Below, one piece after another: positions 44,486-58,165 of a stretch of 64,000 nt of DNA (positions within the stretch are counted from its first letter, which is position 1; each line of letters begins with the position of its first letter). Below the pieces are notes generated by a model. The model made no database searches and was not told where the DNA came from. It worked only from the letters and a program-made list of their open reading frames with translations. Both the position numbers and the translations under genes were made by a program. The DNA is from Ostrinia nubilalis (lineage: Eukaryota; Arthropoda; Insecta; Lepidoptera; Crambidae), in assembly GCF_963855985.1 (NCBI RefSeq), contig NC_087105.1, positions 2,501 through 66,500 on the forward strand, read 5' to 3'.

Positions 44486-47400
44486 TTATGTATGCTCATC
44501 GACATAATGTATACGAAACAAAATGGTTCTCACAACAGCGTTACTGAAAGGCAAGCGGACGTGGGTGTTATTGAGGCAGGATTGAAAAGGCTGCGTCGGT
44601 CCAAACAGCTCAATAACTCGCAGGATTACGGCGACGCCTGCGCCGGTGAATAGTCCGGGGATTATCTTAATTAGTGACGTGGCGCGGACACGTGGCATCT
44701 GATCCGCTCGTGTGATGCTCATTAAGCCCACGACTTTTGACGGATCTGTCTTTGTAATCGTCTTAAAGGGCCCGAGGCGTGAACACCGTTTCCAAGGGAT
44801 GATAAAATGTTAACCGTAAAATTGTTTCTGATATCTTACTGGTTCTGAGTTCCTAGATTAGATTTTATTATAATGAAGATGGACGTCCACGACATAAATA
44901 TGAACAAGACTTAGGTTTTCCCCCTGTTCGATCCCTATAGCTCGATCCTGCCAGCAACTTGCATGCCCTCGTCCATTGCTGCAATTGGCGAAGGCGCCCC
45001 GTGATCTGCTCTCGTGAACATGACGAACTATCTACCCCATTGGTTATCGGTTACGTGTGTCTTAATACAGGTGTACTTCTATTCAACTGTAAAAGCGCAC
45101 GGCTGCTCTAATCCCACGCGCTACTTTTCAATACCAACAATCAAGTCCGTTCTAAAGTGCAAAGTGGTCTTTCCAATGTTTGGACAAACCGTATTAGAAA
45201 AACGAGGCTCAAATTAACGTATCCCAAAGTTTGTTGTTATAAAAACTGGTCGTCGTTAGAAAAACAAGAGTGGTCCAGGTGTGCGCTGCGCAAACACACG
45301 CGTTTGCCGAGCACTCGCTGCGCCCGCGCCGCCCGCCCCCGCCCCGCGGTCCCCGGCTGTTTGCCGCCGTCCGACAAATATTATTGGATGATGATACGCC
45401 ATTTACGCATGTCGCGATCGATGTTGACGAAATCGACACCGCGACTGCAAACGACAACGGACCGTGAGACCAGCCATCTGACCTAACTCTAAAAATTTGA
45501 TTTGTCAATATTAACCCGCCGTGATCGTTTTTTAAATGCAATAAAATGTCCGTTAATTGGCAATCGCCTTGTTTGGACTCTTTTGTGATAAATGATTACG
45601 CGTACCTTCGATTTCTATTTAATTTGGTGAGGAATCTCCGAATGTTATCGGCGAACAATAGTCCTCGATCGCTGGTGGCAGGAGACGTAGCGCCGACAGC
45701 GCGCACAATGGATACAGCTGACGTAACGTTTGCCTCAAATGTCATCGATGAGATCCGATGCCGATAGCGCACTACAGCCAGAACAAATTAACACCTCAGC
45801 CCGCAGAGCTGTTCAAAGGCTAACTCTATAAATCAATCCTATGGAGAGAGAATAATAGAATTCATCTACGATCACAATCGAAGCCAATTCAAAGATTTGA
45901 ATATCCATCTCAGACCGACCTTGCTTATGTTTGCGTTAACAGTAAATATGAAAAGAAATAATAAACTGCAAATTGAAAGTCGTAACGTTATTATGCAGAC
46001 TTAATATAACTATATTCAGTGCACTTACTGCTTGTGTCTGCTATAGTATAATGCTTCAACTGAGCACATGATATCAGGAATCTCCAAACGGTACTAGAGC
46101 CTTTCGATCATGAGATAAATCATAATTGTATCGAAAGGATCGAGCATCGGTTCTCTCATCGCTACCGTATCGGGCTCTGCACCGTTTTAAGTAATAAAAA
46201 TGAGTTATATCGATCCCGTTCCCACAATCCGATCGGTTCCAATTATCGCTCGTAAGTCAACTGTCATCGTCCTGAGCTGTAATGTCTAATTTATGTAATT
46301 GCTGTAACACGACAGGGAAAAACTGAAGCGGACATAGCGACGACGGCGAAGCAAAAAGCCCATCCTTTCCCATTGAGCGATTGCGTGGACGCTTCCGCTG
46401 GCTGTCGACGTGATCTTGAAAGAAGCTCTCCGGATTCGCACACGTACGACGCAAGAACCGCGGCTCCTGCCAGGGTCTAACGTGGGACCTGATTCATTAA
46501 TAGCCGACTATAAGAAAATAAGTGATAGAAAATATCTTTTTAAACAGAATTACAAATTATGAAGACAGAAATGGATAACAACACATGTTTGGTTAATGCA
46601 CCCAGCAAAAGAATTTCAAGTGCGACAGAAAAACTACTAGATCAGTGGCGGGCACTCGAGAACCAGACCGCGCACCAAAACAAACAGTTGACAATCTTAT
46701 CGGACGCGTCGGCGGGACACTGCAGGCCCAAATTATGCTGTGATTTATGATTATTAGGAAAAAGCAAAATATGAAAAATGAGATAGATGTGCCTACGATG
46801 GATAAAATTAATGTTCCCATGAGGCTAATGGTATTGAACAAAATATCTTATAGTTTGACAAAAGCAGGTAGTATCTAAATAGCAGACTAGCTAGCGACTC
46901 ACGCAACAAATAAGAAACCTTACATTCGTATGTTGAATTCTGTACTTACAATTGACAATACTAGCTGTAACTTCTGCATCAAGTCGCACAAACATTCTTA
47001 AGCAAATTGAATACCTACAGCTGTCGTCGCCAATAGATACTTTCCCGCGATTTACACCACAGCCTCCCATTCACTCGTCAGCACTAAGGTCATCGGCCCA
47101 TCGACGCCGGTCAATTGAATCTTCGATTTGAACCTATTAGGCCGCTATCTGTTCTCGGGATATTGTTGTGGCTTTTAGATTTGCTGGAATCCGGAATTAA
47201 TTGGCTGTGCTAATAACATTTTATTTGCACGTAGTCGAACATGCCCCACCTCGAATGCTTATCATTTGTAATTGGTTATTTACAACTTGAATTTATAGCT
47301 TATTGATGCAATTGATTTACGTAGTGCATTTACTGGAATTATTTAAAAAAAAATGCATAGAATGGTTCTCCTACATCAGTACCTACCACACAAAATTGAT

Positions 47401-48257
47401 TTTCCAATCGACATTAAGAAAATTCTTCAAGCGCTCGGAGGCGCACAAAGGCGCATTGATGCGGCCGCGCGTCGCGATGTCCTGCGCCCGCGCACAATCG
47501 CGCCGGAAATGATTAATTCTATCGCGAGACTAGTTTTTGCGATTGCTGTATGTGACTGTCCAAGCGTGCCCATCCTAAAACAAACCCTATTTCGATAGTA
47601 ATACGAGTTGAGCTAATAAGTACCGACAACCTGTTCGAGTTATAACACGATAAGAAAATATAAGTTCATATTTCCTACCACAAGCTATTGCGCAAGAATC
47701 CAGCTGTAAGATACAATATGTCCACAGAAGTCATAATCGCTTCAATGCATTTGTAATTATAAATAATAATTACAAGCAATTTATCATTTTCTTTTGAGAT
47801 TTTTAGATTGCGAATTACCCATTAGATAATGTCTCATTGAGGTTCATCAAGATATCAAACCAATCAACTGTCACTGCTGTTTGAATTTGTAATTTAACTA
47901 TTGAAGCTATAAAACCCTAGTCGCTGAGATAACGGTTTCTTTAAATTTTGTATTGTTATTATGTTTTTACTTAATTTTAATTACTTATACATACCTATAG
48001 TACCTATTTGGTGAAATATAAATCTTGTACGAATAAGTAGGTATTAGGTGTAGACATTTTCTAGTTAGCGCAGAAATTCAAACTCCACGAATTTCACGGT
48101 GTTGTCAGATAAATCAGCGTTCACACTGATCGAGCGCTGCGTTTCCTGAGCTGACAGTTTGAGAATAAACAGCACCAAGAAGTAATATTTTGTTCGTATT
48201 CAAATGGTTGTCTCGCCGCGGCCGACGGGACGCAATAGAAGTCAATCAGCGACGACG

Positions 48258-48305
48258 GATGCGCGGCGAGCGGCGAGCGCCGAGCGGCGAGCGGCGAGCG
48301 GCGCG
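48258..48305. repeat. 7-bp GC-rich tandem repeat
   Basis: About six degenerate copies of CGGCGAG within GCGCGGCGAGCGGCGAGC..., inside the island at 48210-48330. It is a simple repeat that explains the open frames on both strands there. Confidence 0.75.
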
Positions 48306-48779
48306 CAAGCAGCCGTGTCTCTGCAGCGTGTGCTCGCGGGGCTCTCATAACATCAGACTCATTTCTTATATTCACAAAGTTATAATTCATTCTATTCATG
48401 AGAAAAAGCCTTACCTATCTACAACTTGTTAAGTAGAAAACCAGATTATCTTTATTTATTGTTAATAGATGATTCCCACATTATACTCTAACCTATACCT
48501 AACCAATAAATAATACTCTAAATAAATACATACTCAACAATGTAATAAATTGTTGAACGTGTACGTCGTAACTATGTACTACTGTTTGCTATCACAAGTG
48601 CACTAGAATTGAAAAGTTTCTAATTTCAAGATTTTCTCCATTAGTTATGTATGCGGAAGGCAGGGCCAGACTCCAAGATGCTGTAGGTCATGTCTCCGGC
48701 TACAAATCTCGGGCCGGATCCCGGTAACGGGTAGTTTTTGCATGCGTGTGCGCGGCGCAGGTGGGCCTAATGGCCGCCT

Positions 48780-49090
48780 CGTTACCGCGCACGATCATAT
48801 TGCGCACGACGCGATGCTATCCACGACTGCATAGATTAACCCGCCCGATGACGGAGATAAAGTGCGCGGCGCGTGACGCCACCGGGCGCGATCGTTTAAT
48901 TAACATTGTAATTAAACATATCGAGTTACGAGCATCTGCGGAATGTTCCCAAAGACTCCGCTAATTGGCCGGCGAAAACGCGAGAATTGCGGGCGCGCAC
49001 TAATCAGAGCGCCGAAATATACGAGCGTCTTCCTGCCGGCCCCGTCCGACCACACCGCTGCACTAATTACTGCGAGCCATATAACTCGTA
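48780..49090. promoter_or_regulatory. Candidate conserved non-coding element
   Basis: A 300-bp unit of mixed GC-rich and homeodomain-like sequence, including GATCGTTTAATTAACATTG and TAATTAAACATATCGAG, CCGCTAATTGGCC and GCACTAATTACTGC. It has the look of a developmental enhancer and no open reading frame of interest. Confidence 0.3.
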
Positions 49091-52000
49091 CGAACCGTGG
49101 TTATGATCATAAATGTATGCATCCAAATTAGAAGAACACTGGTTACAGATGTTTTAAAACTCCAAAAGCTTTTAATAATGCACATTCCATTACGTTTACG
49201 ACTGATATGTTTTTCTTTATTTGGGATGTGGCCTGGCATCAAATTACTTAGTCTCGTTTCGGAGGGACTAAGTGACTCGGCTTGTGGGCCTGTTAATTAA
49301 TATCCGATAAGGACCCAAATCCCAACAAACTTTTTGTGGTTGAATCATGATAAGTCAATGTAAAAAGTACAAATCGGATCGGGTGAAGGATAAAGTCAAC
49401 AAGGCAATAACTAAAACATTCCCAAAGATATCGGAGAAGTTTTTCCAGGCGCGTATTATTAGCTTGTTCTGTTTTACCTCTCGTTCCGGCGCGTAGACCT
49501 GCTGCATTCCTGCTGGACTTTGATGGACAGGCGGCTGGTCGAGTGAGAATTTGCTGCTGCATCGATTCATCTTACACGTCTGCCTGTCCTCATTTTTGAG
49601 TCAGTGCTTTTAACTTTCTCAAATATTATTTCATACAAGCTCTGCTTTCGCGTTTGTTCATTTCATACTCCGAATATTATGTTCGCGTTTTTGATTACGC
49701 ATTTCAAAGTTTTTTTTATGTGATAGCTTAATGTATGCATTATTTAAATTGCTAACTACTGTTAAAATAATGATTGATTAAATTAAAATTGATCAAGAAT
49801 TGAATCTTAGTGCCACCACATCATGGAGCTATGACATGTCAATCACCGCGCAGTTCCACGCCCGTTCTGCTCTAAATTCATAATTACAAAAACTTTAAGT
49901 AGGTATTTGTACAGACAACAGCAAAAAAGCACCAAAATATTATTATGTAAGTACCTACTACGAGATGTATATTCAAACGAATGAGAAATTAAAATAAAAC
50001 GAAAAATCAATACCTTACTTGCTTCACACGAATAATTTTACGCCTATTAAATATCAGCAGATCGGTTAAAGTATCATTAAGTCCCGACACCAAATGTTTG
50101 CATAATCGCGAAAAAACATGCACGCGCACGCGCACTTGCCGCGAGCAGTCGGCGCAGGCGCAGCAGGGGCGCAACAAAGTATGGGGTAAGTAATTATAAT
50201 ACTCGTAATTAATTGATACCTACTAGAATCTATTGGTATGTTTTGTAAAGGAGAAAAACACAAACTAAAATATAATTACACGTTATGACATTACAAGATT
50301 TAGTTAAAAAATGACCATTTAATTATTTAAATTTACAACCGCAAAGATTGGATTTGAAGATTATTAGTATTAGGAGGTATTAGGTAGGTACGTCTAAATT
50401 ATTCAACATTCCTTAGCTACACTTTATTGGTAACACACCAAAATCGATAAAGAAGAGTGTACCTACTGTGTTGTATTTCATTGTGTTAAAAAAGCAGACA
50501 GATGGCGCATAGAGGCGGGCAGTTGTCGATACTCTCACATGTTTTTTAGAGTCGTTATTTAGGCACTTGACATCGGTGAGACTGGGGACTCCACACACGA
50601 TCATATTCAAAAGAATAATACAATTATAGTTAAGGGCGCTCGCACGCGCGCGACTAGGGGCGCGCGCTCAAACAATAGTAGCAACGATGATATATCTCAT
50701 TGCGGTCCACGACAGTTGTCGCAAATAAACGCATTGTCGGGTGATGACCGAACAATCTGCGCAAACGCATCCGCGTTATGGTTTGGAACTGTGGTGTTAA
50801 TTGGTAGCTCATAATATCATATGTCAGTTTTTCAGTTCTAAATTTTAAATTCGTTTGCCTTAAATATGATGGACACATAATCATAATTATAACAAATATA
50901 ACTATTTATAAATAGATTAAGCATTTCAAGTTTTTCAGATTTGCCTAGTCGAATTCGTTATCACTGTGAATTGTGTATTATTTCTATTTACGCCTCTACA
51001 TATTTTTCGTCTCTACATACTCGTAGTATTAGGATCACTGACCCTAGATTTCTCCACCAATCTCAGCAGTTGCTATCTCATGGTGAAACTAGGGGTAAGT
51101 ATCACACATTCCCCAATTACCTTCGTTTATCATAGCAGTACCAGTCGGCTGCGTCAGCGCGATTTGCGCACCGTTACCCGCGCATGCGACCGCGCGGTAC
51201 GTGCGCGATTACTGTACGTTTGCAGCCACAGATCACATGTCTGATGAGCCGTACTGTTAGATTGGGCTCATTTATTAGCTCATTAGCTAGGTATCTATCC
51301 ATATTTAAGCTTTTATACAGCATAACGGCCCCGCGAAGTGAATAAGTGAAACTACACTTGATTCTACTTTGTCCATTTACATAGCTCTATCATTTATTTA
51401 CGGGTTACGGAATGCGGAATAGAACGGAGAAAGCAGTAAAGTTACGATTGAAGGCTCTTTCAGTGTCGTTGCTGGCCACAAATCTGAGGAAAAATGTAAC
51501 AAATCCAGGGTGTTCCCTGCACACGAAGTGTGGGATTCTCGGCGCAGGTTTACGGCCGCGAGCCGCGCCGCGCGCGCACAATGCGAGTTATCCCGCGCGT
51601 GCGCACTACGTCTCCGGCGCAGCCCGCTTAATGAGGTCACTGCGACTACTTCTAGTGGAAAATAAATACTTTATTTACTTAAAATGTTGCGGAAATCTAG
51701 ATCTTCTTTGGCATTGATATCAAATTGTTTCAGCTGTTGAACCGACCGACCTGTTACAATTCTGAGGCTATTACAATTAACACACTTTGTTCAGCTTTAC
51801 CCTTGGTTTAACTCGAGCTTGACCTAATTTTATAAGTTTAACAGGTAATAATAACATCATGACTTGTCTTGTTTCAGATCACACAAAAACAGCATCGATA
51901 AGTTCACAGTTATCAAAACTTTCACGAGCTTTTATGCGTTATCTGTTTGTGTCTACTTTGCCAATTGAATACTTCTGCGCTTTTCAGATGGCTTCAGTTT

Positions 52001-52138
52001 TTTTAATGCTTAAGTTCGAGTATTTTCCTTGGCTAGAAAACAGTGTAATAGGTAACGCTGTTTTTTTGTATTTTTTTTTTTGTTTTAACCCTATCCATTT
52101 CAGCACTGATTCACATTATTATCTCGTACCTAAAAGTA

Positions 52139-52480
52139 GATACTAAGTAATATACAATGTGAAAGCCAAAATATTTGTTTCTGTAAGATTTAACTATAAC
52201 ATTTTTGATAAACATAATGGTGATGATAAAGTTAAAAATATTTTTTTCTTTTTCGGTAATTTGTAAGTCTGAGTTTGTTCCGGCGTTTCTTCTCAGCACT
52301 TGCCATATGTTTGTCTCGAAGCGCTGGTAGGGCCCAAAAGATAAGGAGACAATATGTAAAGTGCCCCATAAGGGCTACCTTTTCTTTTTTTATTATTTTC
52401 TATAATAATATTTTGACGTTCATAAGTGCCACTTGTGGTCTAAACTGAATAAATATTTTTGATTTTGATTTTTTGATTGT
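52139..52480 (+). mobile_element. Jockey/CR1-type LINE 3' UTR
   Basis: Contains CGTTTCTTCTCAGCACTTGCC, CTCGAAGCGCTGGTAGGGCC, GTCTAAACTGAATAAATAT and the terminal TTTTGATTTTGATTTTT. It shares the CTTCTCAGCACTxGCC and GCxGTGGTAGGG landmarks with the copy at 43550 but is a different, older copy without an ORF. Confidence 0.75.
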
Positions 52481-53905
52481 AATGTATTTCTAGCCTTACT
52501 GCTACCATACCATTTGATGTTTGTAATAGCACTTCTATCAATATCTTAGAAAACTAGTCGACCTATTATAGTAATTTATAGTCTACGAGTAGCTCCATAA
52601 TGATAGTTATTCAATCTCTAATTCGGTCTGCAACAGAAAACAAAACCCTTTTTTGTTGCCCAAAATAGTCGACAATCAAATCGGGTGCTCGGGCGTGATA
52701 TAGATCGTTAATAAGCGGCCGATTGTGGCGCGCTACATGCGCGGGCGCCGAGCGCAGTCACGCGCGGTAACGAGCTGCGTGAGCAGCTAGGGACACGAAT
52801 TAAACACTGTAATTTGACTTTTGGAACTCATTTGAATCTTAGTGAACGAGATACGTCAGGAACAGTGGGAACTCTGACGCAAGCGGCGCCGGCGTGGCAA
52901 AACTAACGCCGAAAATCATTACCTAAAATATTTAAGTTGTATTATGCGATGTAGGTATATAAACTATGTTACAAGAAACATATTAAAAGTCCTATTAAAT
53001 CAGCTTTTACACTGATCAGCATACGTTTTCATCGGTTCAGGTTTGAAATATATCACAATAAACTTAGCACACTGTGAAGTCTGATATTTTAATAACAACA
53101 CTACCCACCGGCGATCAAACCTATAAATTAAAATGTAAAGCTCTCACGGACAAGCTCGCTATTGAATATTTACATAAATAAACATGAAAATGGCTATATG
53201 ACACGTCGCTTCACGGCTATCGAGAAACGTTTTTATAGCTTTCAAATAACGAACGAGCACCGGTGTAACGAATCCTCTGATTAATACCGGACTGGCTGAT
53301 AGCAGAGACCGCGCTATTTCACGGGAGCGCGCGATTTCACGCTGATAAAGCGAGAAGCGAGACTTGCGAGAAGCGAGACGCGCGTATCGCGTGACGAACG
53401 CGACGCGCGGGATGCCGACGCGAATCCTGCCTTTGAACTGCAGCCACCTGAACCCTAGTAAACTTTAGCACCCTAGCAGGTACATATTTCATCAAGGTGC
53501 CGCGCTGTAGTCTCAGACATGACAAGTGCCTTGATAGAGTGCGAAAACATTTAGACCGCAATTTATTCTAGAAAACCATCAACATCGAATAATGTATATT
53601 CCATAGCGATGGTTAGAATACCATCCAGAAGGATGGTAGAGCAAAGCCACCGATAACTATTTCACAGTTTCTGGTTATTTTCTACTAAATTAATTCTGTT
53701 CAGAAGCAGGTTTGAAGTGTACACTTGGCCTAACTCCTCTCTAGCTATATCCGACAGAACTGAAAATTGGCTTTCGCAGCACACGGGGCGTATCTGCCCG
53801 ACCAGACAGGAACATCGAGCCGCGTTCGCTATCTATACGAATGCTCGGAAGTTATCTGCCATGTAATCTGTGCAGATTATCTCGTGTTCTTGATAGGATC
53901 AGGAT
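52481..53905. other. Upstream non-coding region
   Basis: No gene. GC islands at 52715-52785 and 53305-53415; the latter contains two copies of GCGAGAAGCGAGAC (from about 53350). Confidence 0.4.
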
Positions 53906-54189
53906 TTAACCCTACGGTGGTCGCGCTCTAAAATATTACGTTAATGGTCGCGCGGATTACAGGCGTAAGCCATTTTATGGAGTAAAAAAAGAAGACATCT
54001 CTTTATAAAAACATGTTTCTTTATTTTTTTTATTTATTGTTATGTATTAGTTAATGAAATAATCAAACAAAGAAACGAGCAGTTCTTCTCAGTTTTTATA
54101 AATTAACTAAAACATAAAAATCATCATTTTTCATCAAGAAAATGTCGTCTTTGGCAGTTTAGAAATTATTCAGTACCAATTGCACTTAT

Positions 54190-54330
54190 TTATTCATTGT
54201 ATTTTGAACAGGAGATACAGGCCATCATGGAATGATAAGGACAAATAAATTTGTTGCACGAATTACAAGTATTTCCAGTACTTTGATTTCGCTTTCTTCC
54301 GCAGTCAAAGTAGCGACCTAAAAAACTCCG
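54190..54330 (-). pseudogene. piggyBac transposase, C-terminal cysteine-rich domain remnant
   Basis: In a different frame from the N-terminal part: GRYFDCGRKRNQ, TCNSCNKFICPYH and CISCSKYNE, then TAA at 54192-54190. The C-x2-C...C-x2-H...C-x2-C arrangement is the zinc-binding C-terminal domain of piggyBac transposases, which contacts the transposon ends. The catalytic middle, hundreds of codons, is deleted. Confidence 0.8.
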
Positions 54331-54497
54331 CTGTGATGGTTCTGAGTTAGATGGCTAATCACTGGTCTGAGAAACTTGTTCTCTTGTGGAAGAATGTGCA
54401 CTTCTTCATCAGAAACCGAAGAGTCGCCAGAAGATACGCTTTCATTGTCAATTACTTCTAGCCATTCTGCAATTTGTGCTTTTTGTCTATTGTTCAT
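54318..54497 (-). pseudogene. piggyBac transposase, N-terminal remnant (59 codons)
   Basis: ATG at 54497, stop TAG at 54320-54318. It starts MNNRQKAQIAEWLEVIDN and continues with an acidic Ser/Asp-rich stretch (VSSGDSSVSDEEVH), like the N-termini of piggyBac transposases. It ends after NHHSGVF at the deletion junction. Confidence 0.75.
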
Positions 54498-54868
54498 GAT
54501 ATTTATCTAAAATACAATGATTTTATTGAAAACACAAATGTAAATACATGTCTATGCCATAATTATTTATTATAAAGCATTAATTTACACTAATAATGCA
54601 AAAACAAACACATTAATTAAAAAAGGTAACTTAAAAAATACTTACGTAATTGGTCGCGCGGATTACACGGGTAGACCATCGGCATTTACGGGGCTCCTGC
54701 GACACATCCACAAGAGATCTGGCGCTCACACGTCATAAAGTGTGATCTGCGACTATGCAACTTAAAGTACACGAAGTATCAAAACGATCGCGTTGACCGA
54801 TTTCAAAATATTCGACAATTTGCACGAGTGGATTACGGGTGTAATCCGCGCGACCACTGTAGGGTTAA

Positions 54869-57800
54869 ATAGTTGGAAGTTTCAGTTGGACAAATTTTTT
54901 TTTTATTTAAAAAAACGATGATTTTTAATTCACAGGGGAAAACTTTTGACTGTAGTAGTAGAGTTAACATCCGTTTAGCTTGAGCTAGCTATAAATCTGT
55001 TGATAAAGAGACATTAATACCTAATTCAAGACATAGATGAACTAAAGTCAAAACACTTCCTTTTGTTTTTATAGTTAAGTTATTAAGACTCTATCGAAAC
55101 CAGAGTTCTGAATTAACTGATCGATTTACCGACTAATTAACACGTCTCTTCCCTATATTTAACACCAGCGATTAATCACCTATCCAAATTTTATAATTAC
55201 GCGTTGCATCAGGATATAATCGCCTCCATAATGATAGGCCCTTATAGTAATACCGATAACTCGCACTTTAATAAATTGATGACGACGGCGGCTGTCAGGG
55301 CAGATAACTCTGTCAAGTGTCGTCTTTTTGGCAGTAAAGCTGCCTGCGTCGACGGTCACGTGATATCGTGAGCGTGTGATTAGTTAAGGATAATGATTCG
55401 TTCCCGATGGATTAGTAATGAGAGAAGAATGCGCCGGCGCAGGTAGAGGCTCCGATATAAATAACAAATGCTCCGCGGAGGAAAAACGAATGTCATTGTT
55501 TCAAACTAGGAAATTATTACTCTGAACAGTGTAATTACTTCATAACACTGGAACTGCCTACTCATTCAAGTTTTTTTATCGCTATGATATTTTATTCAAC
55601 AGCGCTCTGTCTGTCTAACTTTTTTACTTTATCTAGAAATTATCGTCTATCATGTATGTATCCTACCTAAAGTTGACTATATTGAAATTAAAGTTGATTA
55701 TAATGACAAAATAAATATTAGTTGTACAAGATTAAAAAATGAAAACTAACATTAAAAAAAATGTAGGTACTTTCAATTCAAGTTTAATAAAATTTTTGAA
55801 AATTCTTCAACTATAAAATCACATTGAAATTTTGAACTCTCACAAAATAATTCCAATTGGACAAAACGCTGGAATCCGTCGGGTCACCGCGGCCTGAGCG
55901 CGATCACCTGATTAGAGCCTGGGAGCTGCGCCCGCGCCGAAACACACCGTCAGACGTTTTAATTAAGGGCGGGTGGGGCCGGCGGGGAGGGAGGGATTAT
56001 CTCTCGTTAATTCGACGGAGGCTGATCGGAGATCGTTTTTTGTCGGTCGAATCTGTCGACTCGGAGTCGGACCGAGGTGCAACCCGTTTGCAGGACGCTG
56101 AATAGAAACAACGTTATGCCCTTGATATTTTTGACTTAGTCGACATTGCAATTCAGTTCAAAAATCTTCAAAAGGGAATAAAAATTAGTGCATTTTCGCT
56201 TATTTCAGTGCTGTTACAGTTCGCTTTCTCGACGAGGTTTTGGGCGAACTTCCGTGAACTGTGTGGTAAACATCCGAACTTTAAGCACGGTTTAAAGGCA
56301 TATGAACAGTTCACACAAGTAGCAGCTGAACATTTAGTTAGATAGCAGCTACCCTTTGTTATCTGTGCATCTTGGAGCAGCGGCCATCGATCACCGCTGG
56401 TCGTGACCGGGAATTGATGAGCGCAGTAATTGATGGAGCCCACGCTGATCTGCGCTGGCGTCGGCTACAAATATTGGAGGGCTGGAGGCAACGACCGGGG
56501 CGGTGTTATTATAGTTTGTAAATCTAATCTGATGTCTATCTGTTTAAGAGGGTTTAATACCATTATTTATTATCTAGCTTCCGTTTAGCAATGCAAAATA
56601 CACCTGACACTAGATTTCATACTACAGAAAGTCGTAGTACATTACATCACAAAGTCTTAAGAGTCATAATTTAGTAAAAACACATCCAAGTTTTAGCGCT
56701 AAAAATAAATAAACTTACTTCAAAAAGCTAGTAATGTAACATGCAACTCACCACACGCTTACAACAGCATTGCAGCAGGGACAGGTTGTGTTTCCCGTAA
56801 ACACACTCGTATGCTTGTCGTCCACGTCACGGTCGGGTCAGGCGCTTGTGCGCGCGATACCATCGACACGCTTTGTTAAGTGACAATTAATTACGGACCT
56901 CTCATTACTCACCGCGTCGATACCGGTAACAAATTACTTATAAACGTAAACAACCGATAAGGAATAAAAAGGGACGTGTGATCTTGCGTCATATTTATGG
57001 TATACAAAAAACTGAGAGGTTGAGCGAACAGAAGAGCATGTGAAGAAGGTGAGCCTCTCGGTACACCCACAGAGCACAGGAATCCTACGGAGTGGTTTAG
57101 GCTGTCCTATACGTGCAATAACAACGCTAAAATTTCCTTTTTCCAGCACCGGAACAAAGTTTTTACAGCGGGGTCTTTCCGTGCTGAATGATAGAATAAG
57201 TCTGTCAGTCACGTTCACATATAAACTCAAACAAACTCAAACACTCGCTAAAATAATGTTTTGTATAATATCTGAAAGTGTTGTGAATGCTTATACTAAA
57301 ACGTTTGTTTTTATTTGTATAGAGAACAATAGTGTCTAGACAAACCTAAAGAGGATTTAGGACGCTATTTGGATCAAATATGTAATTGCTCATTAATGAA
57401 TAATAAATAAATAAATAAATAAATATATCAGGTACATGTGAGCTAGCCTTGTTCAAGATTTTGACAGTTATTTTTTCTACAAATTGAATCATCAATATCT
57501 GCTTATTAAGGAAAGACATCTACGGAAGGTCAATGACCAATTTAACGGTGGTCGGTCAATGAAGTCTTGAATACAGAAGCTAATAATTGAAGTGCTGTTT
57601 GCATAAGTCGACCGACTCTTCAAATTTGCTCGATAAAAGTAACGGTCTAAAGTAGGCAGAAGGTCAATTTGTTTTGAATTGTAAATTGAATCTGGCGTGT
57701 CAAGCGATTTGCATGTTACAATAAGCAATGGATCGATAAATTCATAATGGAAACAATCGGAATATTCGGAATTCGTGTCAAAATGTGAACCGACGGGGGC

Positions 57801-58124
57801 ATTAACATAATCGGGGAATGTCTGGTGAGTGCCAACGTCAGCTCGTTGCTGCGCGGATTATGATGCTGTTGTTGGGGAACGGCACTCGACGTGCTGGCAT
57901 AATGTGCGCGACTTTAACATGACACTCGGCAATCTTAAACATACGTGAAATATGTTCTCAATGCAAAGGTGTTATATGAGACAAAACTTTATTTTACTGA
58001 CTTTTCCTTTAGCTGCCGCTAAAGTGGTAGAGGCAAGACGCGACTTCACATATTAATGATATTTTTAGTAATTCGCGTACAATCTTACTTACTGGTAGGT
58101 TCGATATTTAATGGAATTACAGAG
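54869..58124. other. Upstream non-coding region
   Basis: No gene. A GC-richer stretch at 55855-56100 and a smaller one at 56420-56500. (AAAT)n at 57401-57424. The open frames on both strands around 57010-57230 have no recognisable motif. Confidence 0.4.
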
Positions 58125-58165
58125 TTCAGCTGGGGGAGGCCTTTGTCCAGCAGTGGACGTCATTT
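58125..58165 (+). mobile_element. Short RTE LINE fragment
   Basis: CTGGGGGAGGCCTTTGTCCAG then CAGTGGACGTCATTTGGCTG encodes LGEAFVQQWTSFG and stop. It is the same terminus as the copies at 23590 and 37236, more diverged and without a GAT tail. Confidence 0.7.

Larger units (their letters stand above)
44486..52138. other. Upstream non-coding region with GC islands
   Basis: No gene found in 7.6 kb. Islands of moderate to high GC: 45280-45370, 46370-46470, 47440-47510, 48210-48330, 48730-49090, 50095-50165, 51150-51220, 51535-51625. Several pair GC-rich cores with TAATTA-type homeodomain motifs. The short open frames inside the islands are attributable to GC content. Confidence 0.4.
53906..54868 (-). 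mobile_element. piggyBac-like deletion derivative (about 960 bp)
   Basis: Bounded by TTAA at 53906-53909 and 54865-54868. Ends are CCCTACGGTGGTCGCGC and its inverted partner GCGCGACCACTGTAGGG, differing at one base, as expected for piggyBac-type ends (TTAA plus CCCTA). Repeats of GGTCGCGCGGATTACA lie at about 53947 and 54652, with an inverted GTAATCCGCGCGACC at the right end. The minus strand keeps an N-terminal acidic peptide and a C-terminal cysteine-rich domain, but the DDD catalytic core is missing. Non-autonomous. Confidence 0.88.

Noticed and set aside
57010..57339. Overlapping open frames on both strands suggesting a small gene
   Set aside because: No motif, no splice or promoter context, and unremarkable length for random AT-rich sequence.
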